A DNA stretch of 39,505 nt from Candidatus Woesearchaeota archaeon (GCA_016934775.1 JAFGSP010000167.1:1-39505); one strand, 5' to 3'. Shown: positions 16,427 through 25,130, counted from the first letter of the stretch. The notes: generated by a model not told the origin, from the letters alone. Numbers and translations: made by a program.

Positions 16427-18413
16427 ATATGTCACCTGATCTCTTCAGTTTTTCTATGATTTCAAGGACTTTGTCCTCTGAAATCCCTTTTGACGATGCT
16501 TCTATAAGGACATCTTCAATTGATATTGTCTTGCCGACTTTAGTCTCAATCTCGTTGAGGATCTCTCTTATGACCACGATATTGCTCCTCTCTGATGCTG
16601 TAACACCTGATGTCAGCCTGTCAATATCAAACTTGCCTGTCTCTGGGTCAAGCCCTATTTGAGTAAGACAGTAATGGACAAGGTCTATCGCTCTTCTAGC
16701 ATCTTTTCTTGAAACCTTGTCTGCAAGCCTTACTTTTGCAGATGCCTCTGCCAATCTCACTAAAGCCTCAAGCTGCCTGGCTGAAATAGGGATAGCCTTA
16801 ACTACACCATCTTCACTCGATCCTGAAGTCCTCATTTTTACATAATAGTCCTTGATCTCCTCAATAGCAGCATCTGTCAGCGCAGGAGAGATGTTCTGTC
16901 TGGCATATGCAATATATTTCTTCAGCATATCTGTCTCAATATCCGTGACAATCTCTGTCTTTTCTTTATGCAGCCCGAGTATGAACTTTGCCATCTTTTC
17001 ATCATTGGTCTCATCTGGCATATCTTTTATAGGGAATATAAGGTCAAACCTGTTTATCAATGTGCTCGGCAGCTCAATCTGCCTGGCGATTAATTCATAA
17101 GGGTCAAACCGTCCAAACTTAGGGTTAGCAGCAGCAAGAACTGTTGTCTCAGCCCTTAGTGTTGCCTGGATGTTCGCTTTAGAGATCGTAACTGTCTGCT
17201 GCTCAAGCGCCTCGTGCATCGCGCTCCTGTCCTCTTTGCTCATCTTGTCCAGCTCATCTATCGCGCATAATCCCCTGTTCGCCAGGACAAGAGCGCCTGC
17301 TTCAAGCGCATAGCCCCTTATAAATTCATCTTTAACTACGCTTGCTGTAAGGCCTGCCCCTGATGCTCCTTTTCCGCTGACATAGCGTGCTTTAGGCACT
17401 ACCCGGGATATCCTTTTCAACAATTGTGATTTTCCTGCTCCGGGATCTCCTATCAGCAGTATATGTATATCTCCTCTTGTCGGGCTGCCCTTTTTCCTTT
17501 TCTTACGGACGCCTCCCATTGCCTGAAGAATCAGTGCTTCTTTTATCTTATCATGACCAAAAATTGTTGGCGCGACAGAAGATATGATTTTCTCATAAAC
17601 TTTGGGATCCTGGGCCAGTTCCCTGATCTCCTGCTCTTCCTCAGGAGATATCTTTATCTCAAGATAATCCTCTTCCACAGGCTCTACATAATTGGCATCA
17701 ATCATCAGGTCATATCTTGTAAGCTTGCCGCCTTCTTTAGCAGGGATTGGAACTTCTTTAAGTATGCCGTGGATTATTACTTTGCTGCCGGGATTCGTCT
17801 TTTTTTCCGAGATCGGAGAAACAAGATCTGATTTAAGGAATATGTCCAGCCTCTTCGGCTGCTCTCCGCCTTCAAGATCTTCAGGAGCTTCTTCCAAGAC
17901 TATTTTCTGGGCATCTACAAGCTCTTTGCTAAGCAGCCTGAATTTCCCTTTTCTGCCGCACCCGCACCTGCTGGGCTCTTTGAATTTCGTGTCCAGTTGA
18001 AGTATTGTGATGACATTGCCGCAGCTGGGGCACTCGAATCTCGCAGTCGTAACCTGGGGCCTGACATCTGATTTCTGCCTGACAAGACCTTTGAGAAAGA
18101 GAAATTTGTTGATATGCTTGCTCCTGATATCCTTGATCATGACTTCCATTGACTCTGGAAGATTTGCTATCCTGAGTTTGAAATTTTTAAGATCAGCTTC
18201 TGTCTCGAACTGCTCGAGCGCAATCTCTCCAGCCTTTAACACTTCCTCAGGGTTCTCAAGAAGCTCATCCGCAAGACCCGGGCTGAAGGCTGAGAGTGTC
18301 TTGAAATCAGTCACTATATGCTTTTCTCCTTCCCTCGCTCTTTCAGCTATCTCTGCCTGGTAATTCTTCTCCAGATATTCCTGAAACTTCTTTATTATCT
18401 CCGTAGGCTCCAT
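16392..18413 (-). CDS. mcm: Replicative minichromosome maintenance helicase MCM
   Basis: 673 aa, single-copy-type archaeal MCM, the ring helicase that unwinds the replication fork. N-terminal domain with a zinc site (C128, C131, C150, C152 of CPSCG...RCGCG) and OB-fold. In the AAA+ domain, Walker A is GDPGAGKSQLLK (about 322-333), Walker B is LCAIDELDKM (about 382-391), sensor 1 is AAANPKFGRFD and the arginine finger is in LINRFDLIF (about 452-460). A winged-helix C-terminus follows. All key residues are present, so it should be active. Its 3' end overlaps the RPA2-like gene. Confidence 0.97.
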   Translation of the reverse strand: MEPTEIIKKFQEYLEKNYQAEIAERAREGEKHIVTDFKTLSAFSPGLADELLENPEEVLKAGEIALEQFETEADLKNFKLRIANLPESMEVMIKDIRSKHINKFLFLKGLVRQKSDVRPQVTTARFECPSCGNVITILQLDTKFKEPSRCGCGRKGKFRLLSKELVDAQKIVLEEAPEDLEGGEQPKRLDIFLKSDLVSPISEKKTNPGSKVIIHGILKEVPIPAKEGGKLTRYDLMIDANYVEPVEEDYLEIKISPEEEQEIRELAQDPKVYEKIISSVAPTIFGHDKIKEALILQAMGGVRKKRKKGSPTRGDIHILLIGDPGAGKSQLLKRISRVVPKARYVSGKGASGAGLTASVVKDEFIRGYALEAGALVLANRGLCAIDELDKMSKEDRSAMHEALEQQTVTISKANIQATLRAETTVLAAANPKFGRFDPYELIARQIELPSTLINRFDLIFPIKDMPDETNDEKMAKFILGLHKEKTEIVTDIETDMLKKYIAYARQNISPALTDAAIEEIKDYYVKMRTSGSSEDGVVKAIPISARQLEALVRLAEASAKVRLADKVSRKDARRAIDLVHYCLTQIGLDPETGKFDIDRLTSGVTASERSNIVVIREILNEIETKVGKTISIEDVLIEASSKGISEDKVLEIIEKLKRSGDIYEPRKGFISKI

Positions 18414-18442
18414 TTTAAGAAAATTGAAAATAAATTATTGAT

Positions 18443-18997
18443 TTACTGATTTACTTTCTTAAGATTAACTATCAACATATCTAATGCATCATGCACTTCC
18501 TTCTCGCTCTTTGTGCCTGTGCACACAATCTTGCCGTTGCTGAAAAGCAGGAATGTCGCTTTTGCCTCATCAAGCTTGTATACGAGCCCCGGAAACTGCT
18601 CTGGCTCATATTCTGTGTTCTCAAGCTTCATGGCAAGCACATTGAGATTTAGGTCCATGCCTACGCTACCACTAGCCACTATGTTCTGTATGCTTATCTT
18701 GGGCTTGATCGTTATCTCGATGCCGATCTTCTTCAGGCTTTTGATGATCTTTTCTATGGATTCTTCGACTTTCTCCATGCTTCTCGCTCCTGTGCATACG
18801 ACTTTGCCTGAACTGAATATCAACGCTGATGTCTTCGGATCCCTTATCCGTATCACAAGTCCTGGAAACTGCTCTGGGTTATACTCTGTATTGCTTAAAG
18901 TGGCTGCCATCTTCTCTAGCGGAATGTCGTGCTCTAAGCTTGTAGAAACAACTATGTTCACTACCTGGATATTCTTATCTTTTGTATTTTCTGTCAT
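18443..18997 (-). CDS. tbp: TATA-box-binding protein
   Basis: 184 aa. TBP binds the promoter TATA box and recruits TFB and RNA polymerase. The saddle is made of two direct repeats that are plain to see: NTEYNPEQFPGLVIRI...GKVVCTG and NTEYEPEQFPGLVYKL...GKIVCTG. GGGGGTG (19005-19011) precedes the ATG by seven bases. It lies upstream of mcm on the same strand, with only 29 bp between them. Confidence 0.97.
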   Translation of the reverse strand: MTENTKDKNIQVVNIVVSTSLEHDIPLEKMAATLSNTEYNPEQFPGLVIRIRDPKTSALIFSSGKVVCTGARSMEKVEESIEKIIKSLKKIGIEITIKPKISIQNIVASGSVGMDLNLNVLAMKLENTEYEPEQFPGLVYKLDEAKATFLLFSNGKIVCTGTKSEKEVHDALDMLIVNLKKVNQ

Positions 18998-19004
18998 TAC
19001 TTTA

Positions 19005-19057
19005 CACCCCCGTTTTTAAATGACTATTTATAAAGAAACAGGGTTTTATTTATAAAG
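19005..19057 (-). promoter_or_regulatory. Tandem TATA elements upstream of tbp
   Basis: The same 10-mer ATTTATAAAG (plus-strand reading) occurs at 19026-19035 and 19048-19057, exactly 22 bp apart. The distal copy predicts a transcript beginning near 19026 that includes the GGGGGTG at 19005-19011. The proximal copy would give a start close to the Shine-Dalgarno itself. AGAAACA (19034-19040) and TGTTTCT (19071-19077) flank the distal copy as an inverted pair. Confidence 0.5.
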
Positions 19058-19161
19058 GTTTTTAAATACTTGTTTCTACAAAAAGTGATTTTTTTGTCTC
19101 TACGTGGTTATAAGCACTACTTAAATATTAGTTATTATTAGTAACCTAAGGTGATTTGACA

Positions 19162-19527
19162 ATGGAGGATTTGGATGGATTAGTAGAATATGTATTAGGT
19201 TTAGAGGATACACACTATATTGGTAAAACAGATGGTGTGCCTATTCCTAGTCACTTAAGTGATGTAAAAGGTGTTTTATTTTCGGGAGGAGAAAATAATA
19301 ATAGGTACTTAATAGGTGAATCCCAACCGCTTCCTGAATTGAGTAATAGAAGACCATCAACTAAAGAGATTTTTGTTCTTAAACAAGGAGAATGGGGTGA
19401 TATCCAAACTGCTTCGATAATATATCACATACAATCAGATAATGGCGCTATGCCTGCAAACTATGTTTTACTGGAAGAAGCAGTGGAAGCGCACAAACAA
19501 TACATGCAAGAACAAGGTAGTGGATAA
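19162..19527 (+). CDS. Uncharacterised small acidic protein
   Basis: 121 aa, not recognised. It is soluble and acidic, with no signal or membrane segment. A Gly/Asn-rich SGGENNNRYLIGE stretch is followed by a helical end. A TTG six bases upstream is rejected: AAGGTGA (19148-19154) lies seven bases before the ATG at 19162, and TTAAATATTA (19121-19130) is a fitting TATA. Codon use differs from the neighbours (Leu mostly TTA/TTG, frequent GGT and T-ending codons), suggesting recent acquisition. It is convergent with the dehydratase gene and divergent from tbp. Confidence 0.65.
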   Translation: MEDLDGLVEYVLGLEDTHYIGKTDGVPIPSHLSDVKGVLFSGGENNNRYLIGESQPLPELSNRRPSTKEIFVLKQGEWGDIQTASIIYHIQSDNGAMPANYVLLEEAVEAHKQYMQEQGSG

Positions 19528-19529
19528 AT

Positions 19530-20321
19530 TTACTTCGTGAATCTCCACAATTCTTCGATCATATCAAACGCTGTATATCCATATCCTTTCTGCTTGAACA
19601 TGTGCTCGCCAAGCCTTCCGTTTATGAAGGCTGCCTGCTTTGCAGATTCAAAAAGATCTCCGGATTGCGCAACATAGCCAGCGCATATGCCTGCAAGTAT
19701 ATCTCCTGTGCCTCCGACTGTCATAGAATTGTGGCCTGTCTTGTTAATATGCCGCCTGTGCTTTGTGAAAACTGTGTCTGAGACCCCTTTAAGCAGAATC
19801 ACATTGTTGCCTATGTTCTTCTGGATGCTCTTGATGTTCACATCAATATCAAGCTCATCGTAATCCGGCTTCTTGACTGTGTTCTTGTATAGGATCTCAA
19901 ATTCCTTTGTGTGCGGAGTCAGGACGCTGTTCGAGACAATATCAAGGTTCAGCACTTTTATGGCGTCCGCATCCAGGACAAAAGGCTTCTTTATCTCTCT
20001 TATGAGCTTGAAGACAAAATCCTTTTTTAGGCCAAGACCATTACCGAGGGCTACGACATCATAATGCTCGCTCATCGATATGATTTCTTTGCAATGCGTC
20101 AGATTCAGCTCATCTCCCAGGAATTTCTTTGTGATGAGGTCTGGAGAATAGCTGTTTATCACCCACGCCGCGTTTTCCGGAGCGCATATGGTGACAATAT
20201 CTACGCCTGTCCTTAGGGCAGCCATAGCCACAAAAGCAGGCGCACCGACATAATCCTTGCTCCCTCCCACAACAAGCAATTTCCCGTTCTGGCCCTTGTA
20301 ATCCTTCCGCCTAAGCTTCAT
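19530..20321 (-). CDS. nnrD: ADP-dependent NAD(P)H-hydrate dehydratase
   Basis: 263 aa, ribokinase-like YjeF C-terminal domain. It repairs hydrated NAD(P)H (NADHX) to NAD(P)H using ADP or ATP. Motifs: GKLLVVGGSKDYVGAPAF at the N-terminus, the DADAIKVLN and LTPHTKEFE segments, and the nucleotide-binding NSMTVGGTGDILAG. The epimerase (NnrE) domain fused to it in many organisms is absent, so the partner must be elsewhere or missing. Its start overlaps the 3' end of the primase gene by 11 bases, implying one transcript. Confidence 0.9.
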   Translation of the reverse strand: MKLRRKDYKGQNGKLLVVGGSKDYVGAPAFVAMAALRTGVDIVTICAPENAAWVINSYSPDLITKKFLGDELNLTHCKEIISMSEHYDVVALGNGLGLKKDFVFKLIREIKKPFVLDADAIKVLNLDIVSNSVLTPHTKEFEILYKNTVKKPDYDELDIDVNIKSIQKNIGNNVILLKGVSDTVFTKHRRHINKTGHNSMTVGGTGDILAGICAGYVAQSGDLFESAKQAAFINGRLGEHMFKQKGYGYTAFDMIEELWRFTK

Positions 20322-21933
20322 CTTTATTGGTCATCCTCTTCTCTTTTTTAATCTTTTCCCTGTACTGCCTCCTCATCTCCTTCTGCTCATCTGTCAACCT
20401 TGCACGTCCTTTTGAAGATTTATTATTGAGTACAAAGGCTCGCCTTTTTGAGTACTGGACAGGGTTCTTGATGCGCTCACAAAGATTATCCGGATGGCAT
20501 ACCCCGAAATCCTGGTAATATGACCTGCAGTTCGGAGGCAAAATTTTCTTTTTTTTCTGCCTATGGTATCTTATCTGGTTCCTTATCATAGCCTCTCTCA
20601 GTGGCTCCTTGTTCTTTCTGTTCCACTCCAGAAGAAGCTCTTCTGCCCTATCATGCGGCCATCCTGCAGATGTCAGAAAATTTGTGAGCACAAACATAGC
20701 TCTCTTTCTTCCATCTTCAAGGCCTTTCAGAATCTCCTGGATACAGGGAGGGAATAATTCCTCAGGAATCTGAGCCGTGATTTCCTCATAAGTTCTCTGT
20801 AGCCCATCTTTTTTTTCAGGTTCTTCTTTTAACTTGTGAGTATAGTCAAAAGCTGCTATCATGAGCCTCATGGCCTCGTCTTTCTCTGCCACAGAAGAGT
20901 CAAGAAACATTGGCATATTGCTCTCAAAAACTTTCTCCGGTTCTGCCTGGTTTTTCTCAAACCCCATTATTATGTCTGGTGAGACAGGAATAGAAACAAG
21001 GCCTGATTTTTCATGCATGCTATACGGAGCCCTGTACATGTGCCTGGAAGAGATAAGGATAGTGTCTACATCAACAATCGACAATGGGTCAAAAATCTCT
21101 TTAAAATCGTTTGAGCCGCATGAGCATAGGCTGGACTCATGCTCTATTTTCTCCATAAGTATCCCGCATCTCGGACAGACCATAGAGGCTGTGCTGTCTT
21201 CTTTTACAGCTGCCCTGCCGCATCTGGAGCAGATAAATTCCTTTTTTGACAAGAGTGTTTTCTTCTTTATCTCTTTCCTGCAGTTTGTGCATAACGTCTT
21301 GCTTAGCTCTTCATGGCTCTTATTAGTTATACTGCATATCTCTTCTATTGTTGTCGTATAGATGTTGTCAAAGATAATCTCTCCTGTTTTTTTCACTGTT
21401 ATCAGATTGTTTGCTATATAGTCAAGAAGATAAAGCGCTATCCTCTTCGGACCGTCAGGAAACCAGTTCTTCACAGGCATCTCGTTTATGTTATCCGGAA
21501 AAGATTCAAACGGCACGCCTATATGGAACCCCTTGTTCCCTGAGAACTTGCAGCTTATCGATTTTATGCCATGCATCTTCAATGCCTTAATGAAAAGATG
21601 TGTTGTGAGTTTTGAGAAATGCCAGTAAGGGCAATCAATATCAAGGACAAGGTCCCATCCTGACCTAAGCTCATCAAGGTCCTGCTTCCTCATCTCTGTC
21701 GTTAACTTAAGAGGATCTTCCCATCTCTCTTCAGAAACGTGAAAGCTTGTCGCGCCTTTTTTCACTGGCCCCATAACATCGTTCTCATATATAAGGACAT
21801 CCGGCCTTTTTCCAAAGCCCCTTGTGCCATATCTTATGCCCACTTCCCTGTCTGAGCTGGCATCCGCTATCGCTTTTTGGACATGTCTCTGTTTATAATA
21901 AAGGAGCCGTCTGCTTATATCCAGCATCATCAT
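20311..21933 (-). CDS. Fused DNA primase: PriS catalytic domain plus PriL-type Fe-S C-terminal domain
   Basis: About 540 aa from the ATG cluster at 21925-21933. The N-terminal part is PriS-like: catalytic DxD (D98, D100 in DLVLDIDC), SGNKGFH (131-137), and the later D-x-D...SSRHMYRAPYSMHEKSGL segment (about 288-311). Two zinc ribbons are inserted (C215/C218/C235/C238 and C253/C256/C270/C272). The C-terminal part matches the PriL iron-sulphur domain: PPCIQEIL (C397), PPNC (C469), GVC (C479) and NLC (C485). One chain therefore carries both primase functions, as known from Nanoarchaeum-type DPANN. The upstream frame to 22101 is rejected because it runs into the divergent gene and past the promoter. 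Confidence 0.88.
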   Translation of the reverse strand: MMMLDISRRLLYYKQRHVQKAIADASSDREVGIRYGTRGFGKRPDVLIYENDVMGPVKKGATSFHVSEERWEDPLKLTTEMRKQDLDELRSGWDLVLDIDCPYWHFSKLTTHLFIKALKMHGIKSISCKFSGNKGFHIGVPFESFPDNINEMPVKNWFPDGPKRIALYLLDYIANNLITVKKTGEIIFDNIYTTTIEEICSITNKSHEELSKTLCTNCRKEIKKKTLLSKKEFICSRCGRAAVKEDSTASMVCPRCGILMEKIEHESSLCSCGSNDFKEIFDPLSIVDVDTILISSRHMYRAPYSMHEKSGLVSIPVSPDIIMGFEKNQAEPEKVFESNMPMFLDSSVAEKDEAMRLMIAAFDYTHKLKEEPEKKDGLQRTYEEITAQIPEELFPPCIQEILKGLEDGRKRAMFVLTNFLTSAGWPHDRAEELLLEWNRKNKEPLREAMIRNQIRYHRQKKKKILPPNCRSYYQDFGVCHPDNLCERIKNPVQYSKRRAFVLNNKSSKGRARLTDEQKEMRRQYREKIKKEKRMTNKDEA

Positions 21934-21950
21934 AAATTGGAAAGGGAACA

Positions 21951-21960
21951 GATTTATATG
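21951..21960. promoter_or_regulatory. Shared bidirectional TATA element between primase and TOPRIM genes
   Basis: The only TATA-like element in this gap reads TTTATATG on the plus strand and CATATAAA on the minus strand. Its centre (about 21956) is 26-27 bp from the TOPRIM ATG at 21983 and 23-29 bp from the three tandem primase ATGs. Both genes would be leaderless and driven from one TBP site. Confidence 0.6.
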
Positions 21961-21982
21961 TTTTAATGCGATCAACTGCAGT

Positions 21983-22363
21983 ATGGAGGATGAACTGGAT
22001 GCTTTGGCTGAGAAGATAGATGAACTAAAAAAGACCGGGCTTCCGATAATCGTAGAAGGAAAAAAAGATAAGACTGCGATGAATAAGCTTGGGATAACCA
22101 ATATCCATATATTAAAAGAGCCTGTATATCAGATATGCGAAAAAATAGCTGAAAAACACAAAAAAGCAGTAATCCTGACAGATCTTGATCCTGAAGGGAA
22201 AAAACTGTATTCTAAAATCAGAGAGGGACTGGAAAAGAATGGCTGTGCTGTGGATGACACCTTCAGAGAGTTCTTATTCAGAAAAACAAAACTGAGGCAG
22301 ATTGAAGGATTAAGAAACTATATGATTAGGCTTGAGAACAAGGCTCAAGACATAAATTTATAA
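21983..22363 (+). CDS. Small TOPRIM-domain protein (UPF0292-like)
   Basis: 126 aa, essentially one TOPRIM domain. The catalytic/metal motifs are present: the glutamate in PIIVEGKKDK (about 21-30) and the acidic pair in ILTDLDPEGK (about 64-73). Free-standing archaeal TOPRIM proteins of this type are poorly characterised; TOPRIM folds occur in DnaG primases, topoisomerases and RNase M5-type nucleases. Divergent placement next to the primase suggests a DNA or RNA metabolism role, but that is inference. Confidence 0.82.
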   Translation: MEDELDALAEKIDELKKTGLPIIVEGKKDKTAMNKLGITNIHILKEPVYQICEKIAEKHKKAVILTDLDPEGKKLYSKIREGLEKNGCAVDDTFREFLFRKTKLRQIEGLRNYMIRLENKAQDINL

Positions 22364-22407
22364 GTAAAGAGCTCCTATTAAGGATGAAAAACCAAGGGGG
22401 TGGTATT

Positions 22408-22851
22408 ATGACTTTTGCCAAAAAAGCCTATGACTTAGCAAGAAAACAAGTATTTTTCTGCGATGCAGGACAGCCTCTGTCTGAGATAGCCAGGCAGATG
22501 TATTCAAAAAACATAGGGTCTATAATTGTAAAAGAAGGGAACCGCCATATCGGCATAATCACTGTGAATGATATGCTGAGGGCGATGAACAAGAACAAGA
22601 ATCCTGATAAAACACCGGCAAAAGATATCATGTCCTCCCCGCTTGTGATAGCAAATAAAAACCTTGAGATAGATGAACTTGTAGACAAATTCAATAACAG
22701 CAAAGTCTCAAGGATGATACTCGTAAATGAAAAAGACGAAGTTGTCGGAGTAGTCAGGGATATCGCTGTATACCAGTACATGACATTCTATAAGTATGAC
22801 CAGGAAGTCAGAAAAAGGTTTTCCAAGAATTACGCAAGACCGCTGTACTGA
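22408..22851 (+). CDS. CBS-pair domain protein
   Basis: 147 aa, two CBS motifs forming one Bateman module (SEIARQMYSKNIGSIIVKEG with HIGIITVNDML, and SSPLVIANKNLEIDELVDKF with VVGVVRDIAVY). Such modules bind adenosyl ligands such as AMP or SAM. No catalytic domain is attached. I start at the ATG at 22408 because GGGGGTGG (22396-22403) is a strong Shine-Dalgarno. A TATA at about 22354-22364 predicts a transcript start near 22385, so a leaderless start at the ATG at 22384 (eight extra residues) is the alternative. The last 30 residues are aromatic and basic. Confidence 0.82.
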   Translation: MTFAKKAYDLARKQVFFCDAGQPLSEIARQMYSKNIGSIIVKEGNRHIGIITVNDMLRAMNKNKNPDKTPAKDIMSSPLVIANKNLEIDELVDKFNNSKVSRMILVNEKDEVVGVVRDIAVYQYMTFYKYDQEVRKRFSKNYARPLY

Positions 22852-24939
22852 TCATCTCAGCTTGAAGAAGGCAACTCCTGCCAGAAACAATACTGCTATG
22901 ATAAAATATAGTGAATAATCCTTAAGCTTGGCTGAAGATGACATATATATTGTTTTGGCTGTTGCAGGAGATACATAATCTGTGGATTTCTCTATAATAG
23001 AATCTTCTTCTTTCTCGTCTTTTTTGAGTTCAGAAGAGACATGGGATTCAGAGGCTGCTGTTTCAGGAATATTCACCTTAATCTCCTGAATAATCTCATT
23101 AGGTGTTTTCCTGTCATCTCTCTGAACCAGCACCTTAAACTTATAATCTCCTGCAGAGATGTCTGTAAAGGTATTTTTTAGTAGAACATAGTCTGTCCCG
23201 TAGCCATCAACTGAAAGACCTATTTTGTTTTTCTCTCTTTCACCTGAGTATGATTTTGAGCCCCTATAAACATAGCTCCAGACAGAGTAGTTATGGCTTT
23301 TGTTTTCAGGATTTGTAAGTCTGACAGCGGCCATAACCTCATCAGATGCATTGGCTGTGAAATATACTAGCTCATATTGTACTACTTTTTCTTTTGTTTC
23401 GGTTGAAATCTGTGTCTTCTGGCCGCATTCATCAGATTGTCCTATATACAGCTTCTTCTCTGCTTTTGCATCCAGACCTTCTACCACCAAAGTATATTCG
23501 CCGGGATCATCACTGCATTTCAGCTGTATCGGCAAGCTGAATTCATATTCTTGGTATTGTGACTTGAGATTGATGCTTGTTGTCTCGCTGACTTTTGTGC
23601 TGCCTTTCGCCACATATGCCTTGACTGAGTATTTTCTTGTGTCTCCCTTATAGACCTTGACATCCGCTTTCAACAATCCCCCAAATATTGCCTGCTGGCT
23701 TATGCTTGTTATCCTGATTGTGCTCTTATCCTCTTCTTCAGATACTGATCCTGAATCATCAGCTGAGCCTCTGACAACAACAAGATACTCACCTTCTGTT
23801 TGGTTATTTGAATTGTTGCATGCTATCCAAGCAAGTTTAGACTTTATAATAAAGGCCATGTCTGTCTCATCAAATTTCGGCGTATATGATTTCTTGTTAG
23901 TGTTCTTTGTCAGCACAGGCTTTTTGACCTGCTTGCCAAAAAGGTCCTCTACCCAGTATTCTATCTGATAAGGAAATGACTCATTGCTCAATTCATGAAA
24001 AAAATAGATTTTCTCACCCTCTTCAAACAGCTGCTTCTCAACACCAAGAGAAAGTGAGATATTGCATTGATGAAGGCCGGGGTCTTCAGGAGACACCTCG
24101 ACGCATAATGAAAAATTTGAGCCTTCTATGGCTCCGCATATCTGATATTGGCCCAGAATGCCGAACAAAAAAGGCGAGCAGGTCTGTGAGGTGTATGACT
24201 TCAGAGACACATTCAGAGATTCCTCATGCAGAAGAACATATTCATGACTCTGGTTGACTGTGCTGTTCATGATCGAGATATTGTAATAGAAGCCAGCATA
24301 TATCTTGTCCTGCCCTTTTTCATAATAGTTATTTGTAATCCTGAAAAAAGAATCATACTCACCCCCAAGATATATAGCGCCTGGCATATTTGAGGAGAGG
24401 GAAAACTGTGGCTGTGCAGCTTTTTCCTCTTCCTGCTTATCAGCATAAAAAGATCTTTCTATATTGGCCTGAAAGGGCGTGGGCTCTGATTCAAGCCAAG
24501 TATCATTAAAAAGGGAAATCGAATAGCCTTCTTCCGCAATATCTGAATAATTTACAGCGCAGCTTTCATTTGTTGTATCATCAAAAAATATAAGTTCCTC
24601 GCCTGCTGAATTTGATAAAGAAAATGAAGAAGACATCAGCATGCCGCTGATATTATACTCATATCCGAATGCCTCGGGATCCCTGGCGGCCACCATATAT
24701 TCCAATGGAAGCAAGGTAATATTCCCTGAACACAATGAAATGCCATGGTCAACTTCTGCTTCCCTGAATCTCCATCCTGAAAGATTGATAGAATCATTGC
24801 CTGCATTATAAAGCTCTATCCATTCCCTTCCTGTATCGCTTCCTTCTGGATCATACATTATCTCGCTTATTCTCAACTCAGCATTCACTGAATAAGATAA
24901 TGTGAAAAAAAGGCATATGAGAACAATTTTTCTGGTCAT
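22852..24939 (-). CDS. Secreted, membrane-anchored lamin-tail-domain surface protein
   Basis: 695 aa. A signal peptide (RKIVLICLFFTLSYSVNA) leads into a lamin-tail domain (about 25-130: LRISEIMYDPEGSDTGREW, ELYNAGNDSINLSGW). Several beta-rich, probably Ig-like segments follow, with a Ser/Glu-rich stalk and a C-terminal helix (DYSLYFIIAVLFLAGVAFFKLR). The chain has about 20 N-x-S/T sequons, mostly in the N-terminal half, fitting an N-glycosylated surface protein. Start: ATATTTATAG at 24962-24971 is 27 bp from the ATG at 24939; the upstream ATG at 24957 is too close to it. What the protein binds cannot be told. Confidence 0.8.
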   Translation of the reverse strand: MTRKIVLICLFFTLSYSVNAELRISEIMYDPEGSDTGREWIELYNAGNDSINLSGWRFREAEVDHGISLCSGNITLLPLEYMVAARDPEAFGYEYNISGMLMSSSFSLSNSAGEELIFFDDTTNESCAVNYSDIAEEGYSISLFNDTWLESEPTPFQANIERSFYADKQEEEKAAQPQFSLSSNMPGAIYLGGEYDSFFRITNNYYEKGQDKIYAGFYYNISIMNSTVNQSHEYVLLHEESLNVSLKSYTSQTCSPFLFGILGQYQICGAIEGSNFSLCVEVSPEDPGLHQCNISLSLGVEKQLFEEGEKIYFFHELSNESFPYQIEYWVEDLFGKQVKKPVLTKNTNKKSYTPKFDETDMAFIIKSKLAWIACNNSNNQTEGEYLVVVRGSADDSGSVSEEEDKSTIRITSISQQAIFGGLLKADVKVYKGDTRKYSVKAYVAKGSTKVSETTSINLKSQYQEYEFSLPIQLKCSDDPGEYTLVVEGLDAKAEKKLYIGQSDECGQKTQISTETKEKVVQYELVYFTANASDEVMAAVRLTNPENKSHNYSVWSYVYRGSKSYSGEREKNKIGLSVDGYGTDYVLLKNTFTDISAGDYKFKVLVQRDDRKTPNEIIQEIKVNIPETAASESHVSSELKKDEKEEDSIIEKSTDYVSPATAKTIYMSSSAKLKDYSLYFIIAVLFLAGVAFFKLR

Positions 24940-24957
24940 GACAGAAAGCTTCTCCAT

Positions 24958-25130
24958 CTACTATAAATATTTTACTAAAAAAATAAACATAATAAATTTT
25001 TTTGTCTGAATAAAAAAGACCAAAAACTAAGAAGCGCAGGCGCTGTCAAAAAAGTCAGCTTGCTGACTCAGAACTATTTATCAAAACAAAAAGTTTTAAA
25101 AACCCCAGTGAACTTATGAATAGAGGGAAT
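24958..25130. promoter_or_regulatory. Divergent intergenic region with a 16-bp palindrome
   Basis: Contains the surface-protein TATA (24962-24971, minus), GCGCAGGCGC (25034-25043) and AGTCAGC-TT-GCTGACT (25053-25068), a palindrome with seven-base arms. TTTTAAAAA at 25094-25102 is a possible TATA for the coiled-coil operon. The palindrome lies about 30 bp upstream of that TATA, where an activator could bind. Its factor is unknown. Confidence 0.45.

Noticed and set aside
21934..22101. Longer N-terminus for the primase
   Set aside because: It lies opposite the TOPRIM gene, passes the shared TATA, and gives a Ser/Phe-rich sequence without family match.
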